64,000 nucleotides of DNA from Mytilus californianus (taxonomy: Eukaryota; Mollusca; Bivalvia; Mytilida; Mytilidae). The stretch lies in NCBI RefSeq assembly GCF_021869535.1, contig NW_026262593.1, positions 58,922,318 to 58,986,317 on the forward strand, given 5' to 3'. Positions 24,819 through 40,300 of the stretch are shown here, in pieces (within the stretch, counting starts at the first letter, position 1; every line of letters begins with the position of its first letter). A program made the position numbers and the translations under genes. A model generated the notes under the pieces. It ran no database searches. It was not told the origin of the DNA and was given only the letters and a program-made list of their open reading frames with translations.

Positions 24819-25719
24819 AATATGGGAAGCTGTACATGCACCTTTGACCTTGTGAGTACTCTCATGTGTTAAAATTTCTTGCTATTTAAGTGAAATATTA
24901 CAAATGATGAAATATTCTGAGTGGATTGAGTCTCCAAAATACATTTTATGAGAAAATTTCCTTGAAATAGGACTTTACCATGAATATTAGTTGACAGAAC
25001 AAGCCATACTTAGAGTTTTGGGGAGCTTTTTCTCCCTATTTCTTATATTCTGCTATACTAGAAAGTTTTTCCTAAGAAATACTTTAATAAATATATAGTT
25101 TTAAGTAAATGAAATTATTTTTAAAGCAGTAACAACAAATTATTCATCAAAAAATAAGTTTTATATGTCCCTCTTTGGAACGCGGCGTAAATTTAAGTTT
25201 TACCTAAGGACTTCTTGAAACCTCCTTGGAGACAGTAAACTTTTATACGGATAGTTCATTCAGCTTGAATACTTCAATTAATCATTTATTATAACATTTT
25301 TATCATAAATGAGTGAAAGTTACCCCAAAATTTTTATTTATTGGCCTAAAAAGTAGAAATTTTGAGGAAATGAGAGGTATAAATGGACCAAAAGAGACCT
25401 TATAAGGAAGACAAAGAGGTCCATTAGTAGTATTTATCATCCTAAAGTCATCTTTTGTATCATATTCAACAGTTTGTAGGCAGATGAGATAAATATTTGA
25501 TCATTTATTGGTCCACACTATATTCTATCATGATGCGGCTTGGTTTGGATTTTTCGAAGAAATTTTGCTCGAATCGCTGTAGATGTCGTCTTACATTATA
25601 CTAGATTTTTCTCAAACTATTGAACTGATTATGACAAAACTTGACAGGAATGCTTGAAATAACCAGTATTACAGAGGAAAAAAGTAACACTCAGTTTATT
25701 TAACAAAAAAGTCTTCTTT
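24352..25719. repeat. Single L unit (L13)
   Basis: 1368 bp; first member of a second L-S-S trimer of the same total length (24352-27515). Confidence 0.95.
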
Positions 25720-27515
25720 ATGGGAAGCTGTACATGCACCTTTGACCTTGTGAGTACTCTCATGTGTTAAAATTTCTTGCTATTTAAGTGAAATATTACA
25801 AATGATGAAATATTCTGAGTGGATTGAGTCTCCAAAATACATTTTATGAGAAAATTTCCTTGAAATAGGACTTTACCATGAATATTAGTTGACAGAACAA
25901 GCCATACTTAGAGTTTTGGGGAGCTTTTTCTCCCTATTTCTTATATTCTGCTATACTAGAAAGTTTTTCCTAAGAAATACTTTAATAAATATATAGTTTT
26001 AAGTAAATGAAATTATTTTTAAAGCAGTAACAACAAATTATTCATCAAAAAATAAGTTTTATATGTCCCTCTTTGGAACGCGGCGTAAATTTAAGTTTTA
26101 CCTAAGGACTTCTTGAAACCTCCTTGGAGACAGTAAACTTTTATACGGATAGTTCATTCAGCTTGAATACTTCAATTAATCATTTATTATAACATTTTTA
26201 TCATAAATGAGTGAAAGTTACCCCAAAATTTTTATTTATTGGCCTAAAAAGTAGAAATTTTGAGGAAATGAGAGGTATAAATGGACCAAAAGAGACCTTA
26301 TAAGGAAGACAAAGAGGTCCATTAGTAGTATTTATCATCCTAAAGTCATCTTTTGTATCATATTCAACAGTTTGTAGGCAGATGAGATAAATATTTGATC
26401 ATTTATTGGTCCACACTATATTCTATCATGATGCGGCTTGGTTTGGATTTTTCGAAGAAATTTTGCTCGAATCGCTGTAGATGTCGTCTTACATTATACT
26501 AGATTTTTCTCAAACTATTGAACTGATTATGACAAAACTTGACAGGAATGCTTGAAATAACCAGTATTACAGAGGAAAAAAGTAACACTCAGTTTATTTA
26601 ACAAAAAAGTCTTTAATATGGGAAGCTGTACATGCACCTTTGACCTTGTGAGTACTCTCATGTGTTAAAATTTCTTGCTATTTAAGTGAAATATTACAAA
26701 TGATGAAATATTCTGAGTGGATTGAGTCTCCAAAATACATTTTATGAGAAAATTTCCTTGAAATAGGACTTTACCATGAATATTAGTTGACAGAACAAGC
26801 CATACTTAGAGTTTTGGGGAGCTTTTTCTCCCTATTTCTTATATTCTGCTATACTAGAAAGTTTTTCCTAAGAAATACTTTAATAAATATATAGTTTTAA
26901 GTAAATGAAATTATTTTTAAAGCAGTAACAACAAATTATTCATCAAAAAATAAGTTTTATATGTCCCTCTTTGGAACGCGGCGTAAATTTAAGTTTTACC
27001 TAAGGACTTCTTGAAACCTCCTTGGAGACAGTAAACTTTTATACGGATAGTTCATTCAGCTTGAATACTTCAATTAATCATTTATTATAACATTTTTATC
27101 ATAAATGAGTGAAAGTTACCCCAAAATTTTTATTTATTGGCCTAAAAAGTAGAAATTTTGAGGAAATGAGAGGTATAAATGGACCAAAAGAGACCTTATA
27201 AGGAAGACAAAGAGGTCCATTAGTAGTATTTATCATCCTAAAGTCATCTTTTATATCATATTCAACAGTTTGTAGGCAGATGAGATAAATATTTGATCAT
27301 TTATTGGTCCACACTATATTCTATCATGATGCGGCTTGGTTTGGATTTTTCGAAGAAATTTTGCTCGAATCGCTGTAGATGTCGTCTTACATTATACTAG
27401 ATTTTTCTCAAACTATTGAACTGATTATGACAAAACTTGACAGGAATGCTTGAAATAACCAGTATTACAGAGGAAAAAAGTAACACTCAGTTTATTTAAC
27501 AAAAAAGTCTTCTTT
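25720..27515. repeat. Two S units with an unusual junction
   Basis: Units are 25720-26614 (895 bp, ends AGTCTTT, having lost CTT) and 26615-27515 (901 bp, begins AATATGGG). The second unit also has a private G-to-A change near 27252 (TTTATATC). Confidence 0.95.
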
Positions 27516-27982
27516 AGGTGTAATACCACCAAATCATAGTACGTCACATCCGGTTGCATACGAAAATAGGTCGAAAAAAAATATTCCCTTGAATTTGACA
27601 GTTGTAGGTAATTGATCCTACATTTCATTGCAGTAAAACATTTCTGAGTCATAAACATATATCTTGGGTATTTCAAAGCACCATTATTTCTTTATTTGGG
27701 GTTTCTATAGAATATTTTGGAAACTTGAGGTTACATGGTTACTAAAGCTTGTACATAGGTTAAAAAAGGGGGAAAATTTGATTGGTTAACTTCCAGTGAT
27801 GGTTATTTTCTTATATGCAATGAAATGTTATGTGAAATTTTTTCTATAGTACTGGACAGGATAAATCTTTACTCATGCCAAGTATTTCTTCATTTGAAAC
27901 AAAGATAAATTCTGCACAAATTTTGGAAAAGTGCAAATTTAACAAAGACTAATAGGGGAAAATCAATGGTGGTATTACACCT
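27516..27982. mobile_element. Module A copy 14
   Basis: 467 bp, intact ends; T-to-A change giving CACAAATTTTGG near 27920. Confidence 0.8.
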
Positions 27983-28883
27983 AATATGGGAAGCTGTACA
28001 TGCACCTTTGACCTTGTGAGTACTCTCATGTGTTAAAATTTCTTGCTATTTAAGTGAAATATTACAAATGATGAAATATTCTGAGTGGATTGAGTCTCCA
28101 AAATACATTTTATGAGAAAATTTCCTTGAAATAGGACTTTACCATGAATATTAGTTGACAGAACAAGCCATACTTAGAGTTTTGGGGAGCTTTTTCTCCC
28201 TATTTCTTATATTCTGCTATACTAGAAAGTTTTTCCTAAGAAATACTTTAATAAATATATAGTTTTAAGTAAATGAAATTATTTTTAAAGCAGTAACAAC
28301 AAATTATTCATCAAAAAATAAGTTTTATATGTCCCTCTTTGGAACGCGGCGTAAATTTAAGTTTTACCTAAGGACTTCTTGAAACCTCCTTGGAGACAGT
28401 AAACTTTTATACGGATAGTTCATTCAGCTTGAATACTTCAATTAATCATTTATTATAACATTTTTATCATAAATGAGTGAAAGTTACCCCAAAATTTTTA
28501 TTTATTGGCCTAAAAAGTAGAAATTTTGAGGAAATGAGAGGTATAAATGGACCAAAAGAGACCTTATAAGGAAGACAAAGAGGTCCATTAGTAGTATTTA
28601 TCATCCTAAAGTCATCTTTTGTATCATATTCAACAGTTTGTAGGCAGATGAGATAAATATTTGATCATTTATTGGTCCACACTATATTCTATCATGATGC
28701 GGCTTGGTTTGGATTTTTCGAAGAAATTTTGCTCGAATCGCTGTAGATGTCGTCTTACATTATACTAGATTTTTCTCAAACTATTGAACTGATTATGACA
28801 AAACTTGACAGGAATGCTTGAAATAACCAGTATTACAGAGGAAAAAAGTAACACTCAGTTTATTTAACAAAAAAGTCTTCTTT

Positions 28884-29350
28884 AGGTGTAATACCACCAA
28901 ATCATAGTACGTCACATCCGGTTGCATACGAAAATAGGTCGAAAAAAAATATTCCCTTGAATTTGACAGTTGTAGGTAATTGATCCTACATTTCATTGCA
29001 GTAAAACATTTCTGAGTCATAAACATATATCTTGGGTATTTCAAAGCACCATTATTTCTTTATTTGGGGTTTCTATAGAATATTTTGGAAACTTGAGGTT
29101 ACATGGTTACTAAAGCTTGTACATAGGTTAAAAAAGGGGGAAAATTTGATTGGTTAACTTCCAGTGATGGTTATTTTCTTATATGCAATGAAATGTTATG
29201 TGAAATTTTTTCTATAGTACTGGACAGGATAAATCTTTACTCATGCCAAGTATTTCTTCATTTGAAACAAAGATAAATTCTGCACAATTTTTGGAAAAGT
29301 GCAAATTTAACAAAGACTAATAGGGGAAAATCAATGGTGGTATTACACCT
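28884..29350. mobile_element. Module A copy 15
   Basis: 467 bp, intact ends; last copy with T at position 241. Confidence 0.8.
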
Positions 29351-30251
29351 AATATGGGAAGCTGTACATGCACCTTTGACCTTGTGAGTACTCTCATGTG
29401 TTAAAATTTCTTGCTATTTAAGTGAAATATTACAAATGATGAAATATTCTGAGTGGATTGAGTCTCCAAAATACATTTTATGAGAAAATTTCCTTGAAAT
29501 AGGACTTTACCATGAATATTAGTTGACAGAACAAGCCATACTTAGAGTTTTGGGGAGCTTTTTCTCCCTATTTCTTATATTCTGCTATACTAGAAAGTTT
29601 TTCCTAAGAAATACTTTAATAAATATATAGTTTTAAGTAAATGAAATTATTTTTAAAGCAGTAACAACAAATTATTCATCAAAAAATAAGTTTTATATGT
29701 CCCTCTTTGGAACGCGGCGTAAATTTAAGTTTTACCTAAGGACTTCTTGAAACCTCCTTGGAGACAGTAAACTTTTATACGGATAGTTCATTCAGCTTGA
29801 ATACTTCAATTAATCATTTATTATAACATTTTTATCATAAATGAGTGAAAGTTACCCCAAAATTTTTATTTATTGGCCTAAAAAGTAGAAATTTTGAGGA
29901 AATGAGAGGTATAAATGGACCAAAAGAGACCTTATAAGGAAGACAAAGAGGTCCATTAGTAGTATTTATCATCCTAAAGTCATATTTTGTATCATATTCA
30001 ACAGTTTGTAGGCAGATGAGATAAATATTTGATCATTTATTGGTCCACACTATATTCTATCATGATGCGGCTTGGTTTGGATTTTTCGAAGAAATTTTGC
30101 TCGAATCGCTGTAGATGTCGTCTTACATTATACTAGATTTTTCTCAAACTATTGAACTGATTATGACAAAACTTGACAGGAATGCTTGAAATAACCAGTA
30201 TTACAGAGGAAAAAAGTAACACTCAGTTTATTTAACAAAAAAGTCTTCTTT

Positions 30252-30718
30252 AGGTGTAATACCACCAAATCATAGTACGTCACATCCGGTTGCATATGAA
30301 AATAGGTCGAAAAAAAATATTCCCTTGAATTTGACAGTTGTAGGTAATTGATCCTACATTTCATTGCAGTAAAACATTTCTGAGTCATAAACATATATCT
30401 TGGGTATTTCAAAGCACCATTATTTCTTTATTTGGGGTTTCTATAGAATATTTTGGAAACTTGAGGTTACATGGTTACTAAAGCTTGTACACAGGTTAAA
30501 AAAGGGGGAAAATTTGATTGGTTAACTTCCAGTGATGGTTATTTTCTTATATGCAATGAAATGTTATGTGAAATTTTTTCTATAGTACTGGACAGGATAA
30601 ATCTTTACTCATGCCAAGTATTTCTTCATTTGAAACAAAGATAAATTCTGCACAAATTTTGGAAAAGTGCAAATTTAACAAAGACTAATAGGGGAAAATC
30701 AATGGTGGTATTACACCT
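30252..30718. mobile_element. Module A copy 16
   Basis: 467 bp, intact ends; C at position 241 (30492), a private CATATGAAAA near 30297, and the CACAAATTTT variant shared with copy 14. Confidence 0.8.
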
Positions 30719-31619
30719 AATATGGGAAGCTGTACATGCACCTTTGACCTTGTGAGTACTCTCATGTGTTAAAATTTCTTGCTATTTAAGTGAAATATTA
30801 CAAATGATGAAATATTCTGAGTGGATTGAGTCTCCAAAATACATTTTATGAGAAAATTTCCTTGAAATAGGACTTTACCATGAATATTAGTTGACAGAAC
30901 AAGCCATACTTAGAGTTTTGGGGAGCTTTTTCTCCCTATTTCTTATATTCTGCTATACTAGAAAGTTTTTCCTAAGAAATACTTTAATAAATATATAGTT
31001 TTAAGTAAATGAAATTATTTTTAAAGCAGTAACAACAAATTATTCATCAAAAAATAAGTTTTATATGTCCCTCTTTGGAACGCGGCGTAAATTTAAGTTT
31101 TACCTAAGGACTTCTTGAAACCTCCTTGGAGACAGTAAACTTTTATACGGATAGTTCATTCAGCTTGAATACTTCAATTAATCATTTATTATAACATTTT
31201 TATCATAAATGAGTGAAAGTTACCCCAAAATTTTTATTTATTGGCCTAAAAAGTAGAAATTTTGAGGAAATGAGAGGTATAAATGGACCAAAAGAGACCT
31301 TATAAGGAAGACAAAGAGGTCCATTAGTAGTATTTATCATCCTAAAGTCATCTTTTGTATCATATTCAACAGTTTGTAGGCAGATGAGATAAATATTTGA
31401 TCATTTATTGGTCCACACTATATTCTATCATGATGCGGCTTGGTTTGGATTTTTCGAAGAAATTTTGCTCGAATCGCTGTAGATGTCGTCTTACATTATA
31501 CTAGATTTTTCTCAAACTATTGAACTGATTATGACAAAACTTGACAGGAATGCTTGAAATAACCAGTATTACAGAGGAAAAAAGTAACACTCAGTTTATT
31601 TAACAAAAAAGTCTTCTTT

Positions 31620-32086
31620 AGGTGTAATACCACCAAATCATAGTACGTCACATCCGGTTGCATACGAAAATAGGTCGAAAAAAAATATTCCCTTGAATTT
31701 GACAGTTGTAGGTAATTGATCCTACATTTCATTGCAGTAAAACATTTCTGAGTCATAAACATATATCTTGGGTATTTCAAAGCACCATTATTTCTTTATT
31801 TGGGGTTTCTATAGAATATTTTGGAAACTTGAGGTTACATGGTTACTAAAGCTTGTACACAGGTTAAAAAAGGGGGAAAATTTGATTGGTTAACTTCCAG
31901 TGATGGTTATTTTCTTATATGCAATGAAATGTTATGTGAAATTTTTTCTATAGTACTGGACAGGATAAATCTTTACTCATGCCAAGTATTTCTTCATTTG
32001 AAACAAAGATAAATTCTGCACAATTTTTGGAAAAGTGCAAATTTAACAAAGACTAATAGGGGAAAATCAATGGTGGTATTACACCT
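31620..32086. mobile_element. Module A copy 17
   Basis: 467 bp, intact ends; C at position 241. Confidence 0.8.
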
Positions 32087-32987
32087 AATATGGGAAGCTG
32101 TACATGCACCTTTGACCTTGTGAGTACTCTCATGTGTTAAAATTTCTTGCTATTTAAGTGAAATATTACAAATGATGAAATATTCTGAGTGGATTGAGTC
32201 TCCAAAATACATTTTATGAGAAAATTTCCTTGAAATAGGACTTTACCATGAATATTAGTTGACAGAACAAGCCATACTTAGAGTTTTGGGGAGCTTTTTC
32301 TCCCTATTTCTTATATTCTGCTATACTAGAAAGTTTTTCCTAAGAAATACTTTAATAAATATATAGTTTTAAGTAAATGAAATTATTTTTAAAGCAGTAA
32401 CAACAAATTATTCATCAAAAAATAAGTTTTATATGTCCCTCTTTGGAACGCGGCGTAAATTTAAGTTTTACCTAAGGACTTCTTGAAACCTCCTTGGAGA
32501 CAGTAAACTTTTATACGGATAGTTCATTCAGCTTGAATACTTCAATTAATCATTTATTATAACATTTTTATCATAAATGAGTGAAAGTTACCCCAAAATT
32601 TTTATTTATTGGCCTAAAAAGTAGAAATTTTGAGGAAATGAGAGGTATAAATGGACCAAAAGAGACCTTATAAGGAAGACAAAGAGGTCCATTAGTAGTA
32701 TTTATCATCCTAAAGTCATCTTTTGTATCATATTCAACAGTTTGTAGGCAGATGAGATAAATATTTGATCATTTATTGGTCCACACTATATTCTATCATG
32801 ATGCGGCTTGGTTTGGATTTTTCGAAGAAATTTTGCTCGAATCGCTGTAGATGTCGTCTTACATTATACTAGATTTTTCTCAAACTATTGAACTGATTAT
32901 GACAAAACTTGACAGGAATGCTTGAAATAACCAGTATTACAGAGGAAAAAAGTAACACTCAGTTTATTTAACAAAAAAGTCTTCTTT

Positions 32988-33454
32988 AGGTGTAATACCA
33001 CCAAATCATAGTACGTCACATCCGGTTGCATACGAAAATAGGTCGAAAAAAAATATTCCCTTGAATTTGACAGTTGTAGGTAATTGATCCTACATTTCAT
33101 TGCAGTAAAACATTTCTGAGTCATAAACATATATCTTGGGTATTTCAAAGCACCATTATTTCTTTATTTGGGGTTTCTATAGAATATTTTGGAAACTTGA
33201 GGTTACATGGTTACTAAAGCTTGTACACAGGTTAAAAAAGGGGGAAAATTTGATTGGTTAACTTCCAGTGATGGTTATTTTCTTATATGCAATGAAATGT
33301 TATGTGAAATTTTTTCTATAGTACTGGACAGGATAAATCTTTACTCATGCCAAGTATTTCTTCATTTGAAACAAAGATAAATTCTGCACAATTTTTGGAA
33401 AAGTGCAAATTTAACAAAGACTAATAGGGGAAAATCAATGGTGGTATTACACCT
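32988..33454. mobile_element. Module A copy 18
   Basis: 467 bp, intact ends; C at position 241; last A before the 14.4-kb A-free block. Confidence 0.8.
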
Positions 33455-34355
33455 AATATGGGAAGCTGTACATGCACCTTTGACCTTGTGAGTACTCTCA
33501 TGTGTTAAAATTTCTTGCTATTTAAGTGAAATATTACAAATGATGAAATATTCTGAGTGGATTGAGTCTCCAAAATACATTTTATGAGAAAATTTCCTTG
33601 AAATAGGACTTTACCATGAATATTAGTTGACAGAACAAGCCATACTTAGAGTTTTGGGGAGCTTTTTCTCCCTATTTCTTATATTCTGCTATACTAGAAA
33701 GTTTTTCCTAAGAAATACTTTAATAAATATATAGTTTTAAGTAAATGAAATTATTTTTAAAGCAGTAACAACAAATTATTCATCAAAAAATAAGTTTTAT
33801 ATGTCCCTCTTTGGAACGCGGCGTAAATTTAAGTTTTACCTAAGGACTTCTTGAAACCTCCTTGGAGACAGTAAACTTTTATACGGATAGTTCATTCAGC
33901 TTGAATACTTCAATTAATCATTTATTATAACATTTTTATCATAAATGAGTGAAAGTTACCCCAAAATTTTTATTTATTGGCCTAAAAAGTAGAAATTTTG
34001 AGGAAATGAGAGGTATAAATGGACCAAAAGAGACCTTATAAGGAAGACAAAGAGGTCCATTAGTAGTATTTATCATCCTAAAGTCATCTTTTGTATCATA
34101 TTCAACAGTTTGTAGGCAGATGAGATAAATATTTGATCATTTATTGGTCCACACTATATTCTATCATGATGCGGCTTGGTTTGGATTTTTCGAAGAAATT
34201 TTGCTCGAATCGCTGTAGATGTCGTCTTACATTATACTAGATTTTTCTCAAACTATTGAACTGATTATGACAAAACTTGACAGGAATGCTTGAAATAACC
34301 AGTATTACAGAGGAAAAAAGTAACACTCAGTTTATTTAACAAAAAAGTCTTCTTT

Positions 34356-37300
34356 AATATGGGAAGCTGTACATGCACCTTTGACCTTGTGAGTACTCTC
34401 ATGTGTTAAAATTTCTTGCTATTTAAGTGAAATATTACAAATGATGAAATATTCTGAGTGGATTGAGTCTCCAAAATACATTTTATGAGAAAATTTCCTT
34501 GAAATAGGACTTTACCATGAATATTAGTTGACAGAACAAGCCATACTTAGAGTTTTGGGGAGCTTTTTCTCCCTATTTCTTATATTCTGCTATACTAGAA
34601 AGTTTTTCCTAAGAAATACTTTAATAAATATATAGTTTTAAGTAAATGAAATTATTTTTAAAGCAGTAACAACAAATTATTCATCAAAAAATAAGTTTTA
34701 TATGTCCCTCTTTGGAACGCGGCGTAAATTTAAGTTTTACCTAAGGACTTCTTGAAACCTCCTTGGAGACAGTAAACTTTTATACGGATAGTTCATTCAG
34801 CTTGAATACTTCAATTAATCATTTATTATAACATTTTTATCATAAATGAGTGAAAGTTACCCCAAAATTTTTATTTATTGGCCTAAAAAGTAGAAATTTT
34901 GAGGAAATGAGAGGTATAAATGGACCAAAAGAGACCTTATAAGGAAGACAAAGAGGTCCATTAGTAGTATTTATCATCCTAAAGTCATCTTTTGTATCAT
35001 ATTCAACAGTTTGTAGGCAGATGAGATAAATATTTGATCATTTATTGGTCCACACTATATTCTATCATGATGCGGCTTGGTTTGGATTTTTCGAAGAAAT
35101 TTTGCTCGAATCGCTGTAGATGTCGTCTTACATTATACTAGATTTTTCTCAAACTATTGAACTGATTATGACAAAACTTGACAGGAATGCTTGAAATAAC
35201 CAGTATTACAGAGGAAAAAAGTAACACTCAGTTTATTTAACAAAAAAGTCTTCTTTATGGGAAGCTGTACATGCACCTTTGACCTTGTGAGTACTCTCAT
35301 GTGTTAAAATTTCTTGCTATTTAAGTGAAATATTACAAATGATGAAATATTCTGAGTGGATTGAGTCTCCAAAATACATTTTATGAGAAAATTTCCTTGA
35401 AATAGGACTTTACCATGAATATTAGTTGACAGAACAAGCCATACTTAGAGTTTTGGGGAGCTTTTTCTCCCTATTTCTTATATTCTGCTATACTAGAAAG
35501 TTTTTCCTAAGAAATACTTTAATAAATATATAGTTTTAAGTAAATGAAATTATTTTTAAAGCAGTAACAACAAATTATTCATCAAAAAATAAGTTTTATA
35601 TGTCCCTCTTTGGAACGCGGCGTAAATTTAAGTTTTACCTAAGGACTTCTTGAAACCTCCTTGGAGACAGTAAACTTTTATACGGATAGTTCATTCAGCT
35701 TGAATACTTCAATTAATCATTTATTATAACATTTTTATCATAAATGAGTGAAAGTTACCCCAAAATTTTTATTTATTGGCCTAAAAAGTAGAAATTTTGA
35801 GGAAATGAGAGGTATAAATGGACCAAAAGAGACCTTATAAGGAAGACAAAGAGGTCCATTAGTAGTATTTATCATCCTAAAGTCATCTTTTGTATCATAT
35901 TCAACAGTTTGTAGGCAGATGAGATAAATATTTGATCATTTATTGGTCCACACTATATTCTATCATGATGCGGCTTGGTTTGGATTTTTCGAAGAAATTT
36001 TGCTCGAATCGCTGTAGATGTCGTCTTACATTATACTAGATTTTTCTCAAACTATTGAACTGATTATGACAAAACTTGACAGGAATGCTTGAAATAACCA
36101 GTATTACAGAGGAAAAAAGTAACACTCAGTTTATTTAACAAAAAAGTCTTCTTTATGGGAAGCTGTACATGCACCTTTGACCTTGTGAGTACTCTCATGT
36201 GTTAAAATTTCTTGCTATTTAAGTGAAATATTACAAATGATGAAATATTCTGAGTGGATTGAGTCTCCAAAATACATTTTATGAGAAAATTTCCTTGAAA
36301 TAGGACTTTACCATGAATATTAGTTGACAGAACAAGCCATACTTAGAGTTTTGGGGAGCTTTTTCTCCCTATTTCTTATATTCTGCTATACTAGAAAGTT
36401 TTTCCTAAGAAATACTTTAATAAATATATAGTTTTAAGTAAATGAAATTATTTTTAAAAGCAGTAACAACAAATTATTCATCAAAAAATAAGTTTTATAT
36501 GTCCCTCTTTGGAACGCGGCGTAAATTTAAGTTTTACCTAAGGACTTCTTGAAACCTCCTTGGAGACAGTAAACTTTTATACGGATAGTTCATTCAGCTT
36601 GAATACTTCAATTAATCATTTATTATAACATTTTTATCATAAATGAGTGAAAGTTACCCCAAAATTTTTATTTATTGGCCTAAAAAGTAGAAATTTTGAG
36701 GAAATGAGAGGTATAAATGGACCAAAAGAGACCTTATAAGGAAGACAAAGAGGTCCATTAGTAGTATTTATCATCCTAAAGTCATCTTTTGTATCATATT
36801 CAACAGTTTGTAGGCAGATGAGATAAATATTTGATCATTTATTGGTCCACACTATATTCTATCATGATGCGGCTTGGTTTGGATTTTTCGAAGAAATTTT
36901 GCTCGAATCGCTGTAGATGTCGTCTTACATTATACTAGATTTTTCTCAAACTATTGAACTGATTATGACAAAACTTGACAGGAATGCTTGAAATAACCAG
37001 TATTACAGAGGAAAAAAGTAACACTCAGTTTATTTAACAAAAAAGTCTTCTTTATGGGAAGCTGTACATGCACCTTTGACCTTGTGAGTACTCTCATGTG
37101 TTAAAATTTCTTGCTATTTAAGTGAAATATTACAAATGATGAAATATTCTGAGTGGATTGAGTCTCCAAAATACATTTTATGAGAAAATTTCCTTGAAAT
37201 AGGACTTTACCATGAATATTAGTTGACAGAACAAGCCATACTTAGAGTTTTGGGGAGCTTTTTCTCCCTATTTCTTATATTCTGCTATACTAGAAAGTTT

Positions 37301-40300
37301 TTCCTAAGAAATACTTTAATAAATATATAGTTTTAAGTAAATGAAATTATTTTTAAAAGCAGTAACAACAAATTATTCATCAAAAAATAAGTTTTATATG
37401 TCCCTCTTTGGAACGCGGCGTAAATTTAAGTTTTACCTAAGGACTTCTTGAAACCTCCTTGGAGACAGTAAACTTTTATACGGATAGTTCATTCAGCTTG
37501 AATACTTCAATTAATCATTTATTATAACATTTTTATCATAAATGAGTGAAAGTTACCCCAAAATTTTTATTTATTGGCCTAAAAAGTAGAAATTTTGAGG
37601 AAATGAGAGGTATAAATGGACCAAAAGAGACCTTATAAGGAAGACAAAGAGGTCCATTAGTAGTATTTATCATCCTAAAGTCATCTTTTGTATCATATTC
37701 AACAGTTTGTAGGCAGATGAGATAAATATTTGATCATTTATTGGTCCACACTATATTCTATCATGATGCGGCTTGGTTTGGATTTTTCGAAGAAATTTTG
37801 CTCGAATCGCTGTAGATGTCGTCTTACATTATACTAGATTTTTCTCAAACTATTGAACTGATTATGACAAAACTTGACAGGAATGCTTGAAATAACCAGT
37901 ATTACAGAGGAAAAAAGTAACACTCAGTTTATTTAACAAAAAAGTCTTCTTTATGGGAAGCTGTACATGCACCTTTGACCTTGTGAGTACTCTCATGTGT
38001 TAAAATTTCTTGCTATTTAAGTGAAATATTACAAATGATGAAATATTCTGAGTGGATTGAGTCTCCAAAATACATTTTATGAGAAAATTTCCTTGAAATA
38101 GGACTTTACCATGAATATTAGTTGACAGAACAAGCCATACTTAGAGTTTTGGGGAGCTTTTTCTCCCTATTTCTTATATTCTGCTATACTAGAAAGTTTT
38201 TCCTAAGAAATACTTTAATAAATATATAGTTTTAAGTAAATGAAATTATTTTTAAAGCAGTAACAACAAATTATTCATCAAAAAATAAGTTTTATATGTC
38301 CCTCTTTGGAACGCGGCGTAAATTTAAGTTTTACCTAAGGACTTCTTGAAACCTCCTTGGAGACAGTAAACTTTTATACGGATAGTTCATTCAGCTTGAA
38401 TACTTCAATTAATCATTTATTATAACATTTTTATCATAAATGAGTGAAAGTTACCCCAAAATTTTTATTTATTGGCCTAAAAAGTAGAAATTTTGAGGAA
38501 ATGAGAGGTATAAATGGACCAAAAGAGACCTTATAAGGAAGACAAAGAGGTCCATTAGTAGTATTTATCATCCTAAAGTCATCTTTTGTATCATATTCAA
38601 CAGTTTGTAGGCAGATGAGATAAATATTTGATCATTTATTGGTCCACACTATATTCTATCATGATGCGGCTTGGTTTGGATTTTTCGAAGAAATTTTGCT
38701 CGAATCGCTGTAGATGTCGTCTTACATTATACTAGATTTTTCTCAAACTATTGAACTGATTATGACAAAACTTGACAGGAATGCTTGAAATAACCAGTAT
38801 TACAGAGGAAAAAAGTAACACTCAGTTTATTTAACAAAAAAGTCTTCTTTATGGGAAGCTGTACATGCACCTTTGACCTTGTGAGTACTCTCATGTGTTA
38901 AAATTTCTTGCTATTTAAGTGAAATATTACAAATGATGAAATATTCTGAGTGGATTGAGTCTCCAAAATACATTTTATGAGAAAATTTCCTTGAAATAGG
39001 ACTTTACCATGAATATTAGTTGACAGAACAAGCCATACTTAGAGTTTTGGGGAGCTTTTTCTCCCTATTTCTTATATTCTGCTATACTAGAAAGTTTTTC
39101 CTAAGAAATACTTTAATAAATATATAGTTTTAAGTAAATGAAATTATTTTTAAAAGCAGTAACAACAAATTATTCATCAAAAAATAAGTTTTATATGTCC
39201 CTCTTTGGAACGCGGCGTAAATTTAAGTTTTACCTAAGGACTTCTTGAAACCTCCTTGGAGACAGTAAACTTTTATACGGATAGTTCATTCAGCTTGAAT
39301 ACTTCAATTAATCATTTATTATAACATTTTTATCATAAATGAGTGAAAGTTACCCCAAAATTTTTATTTATTGGCCTAAAAAGTAGAAATTTTGAGGAAA
39401 TGAGAGGTATAAATGGACCAAAAGAGACCTTATAAGGAAGACAAAGAGGTCCATTAGTAGTATTTATCATCCTAAAGTCATCTTTTGTATCATATTCAAC
39501 AGTTTGTAGGCAGATGAGATAAATATTTGATCATTTATTGGTCCACACTATATTCTATCATGATGCGGCTTGGTTTGGATTTTTCGAAGAAATTTTGCTC
39601 GAATCGCTGTAGATGTCGTCTTACATTATACTAGATTTTTCTCAAACTATTGAACTGATTATGACAAAACTTGACAGGAATGCTTGAAATAACCAGTATT
39701 ACAGAGGAAAAAAGTAACACTCAGTTTATTTAACAAAAAAGTCTTCTTTATGGGAAGCTGTACATGCACCTTTGACCTTGTGAGTACTCTCATGTGTTAA
39801 AATTTCTTGCTATTTAAGTGAAATATTACAAATGATGAAATATTCTGAGTGGATTGAGTCTCCAAAATACATTTTATGAGAAAATTTCCTTGAAATAGGA
39901 CTTTACCATGAATATTAGTTGACAGAACAAGCCATACTTAGAGTTTTGGGGAGCTTTTTCTCCCTATTTCTTATATTCTGCTATACTAGAAAGTTTTTCC
40001 TAAGAAATACTTTAATAAATATATAGTTTTAAGTAAATGAAATTATTTTTAAAAGCAGTAACAACAAATTATTCATCAAAAAATAAGTTTTATATGTCCC
40101 TCTTTGGAACGCGGCGTAAATTTAAGTTTTACCTAAGGACTTCTTGAAACCTCCTTGGAGACAGTAAACTTTTATACGGATAGTTCATTCAGCTTGAATA
40201 CTTCAATTAATCATTTATTATAACATTTTTATCATAAATGAGTGAAAGTTACCCCAAAATTTTTATTTATTGGCCTAAAAAGTAGAAATTTTGAGGAAAT

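Larger units (their letters stand above)
27516..34355. repeat. Five consecutive L units (L14-L18)
   Basis: Unit starts are 27516, 28884, 30252, 31620 and 32988. L14 and L16 share a T-to-A change in A (CACAAATTTTGG, near 27920 and 30656) that L15 lacks. L16 is the first unit with C instead of T at A position 241 (30492). Confidence 0.95.
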
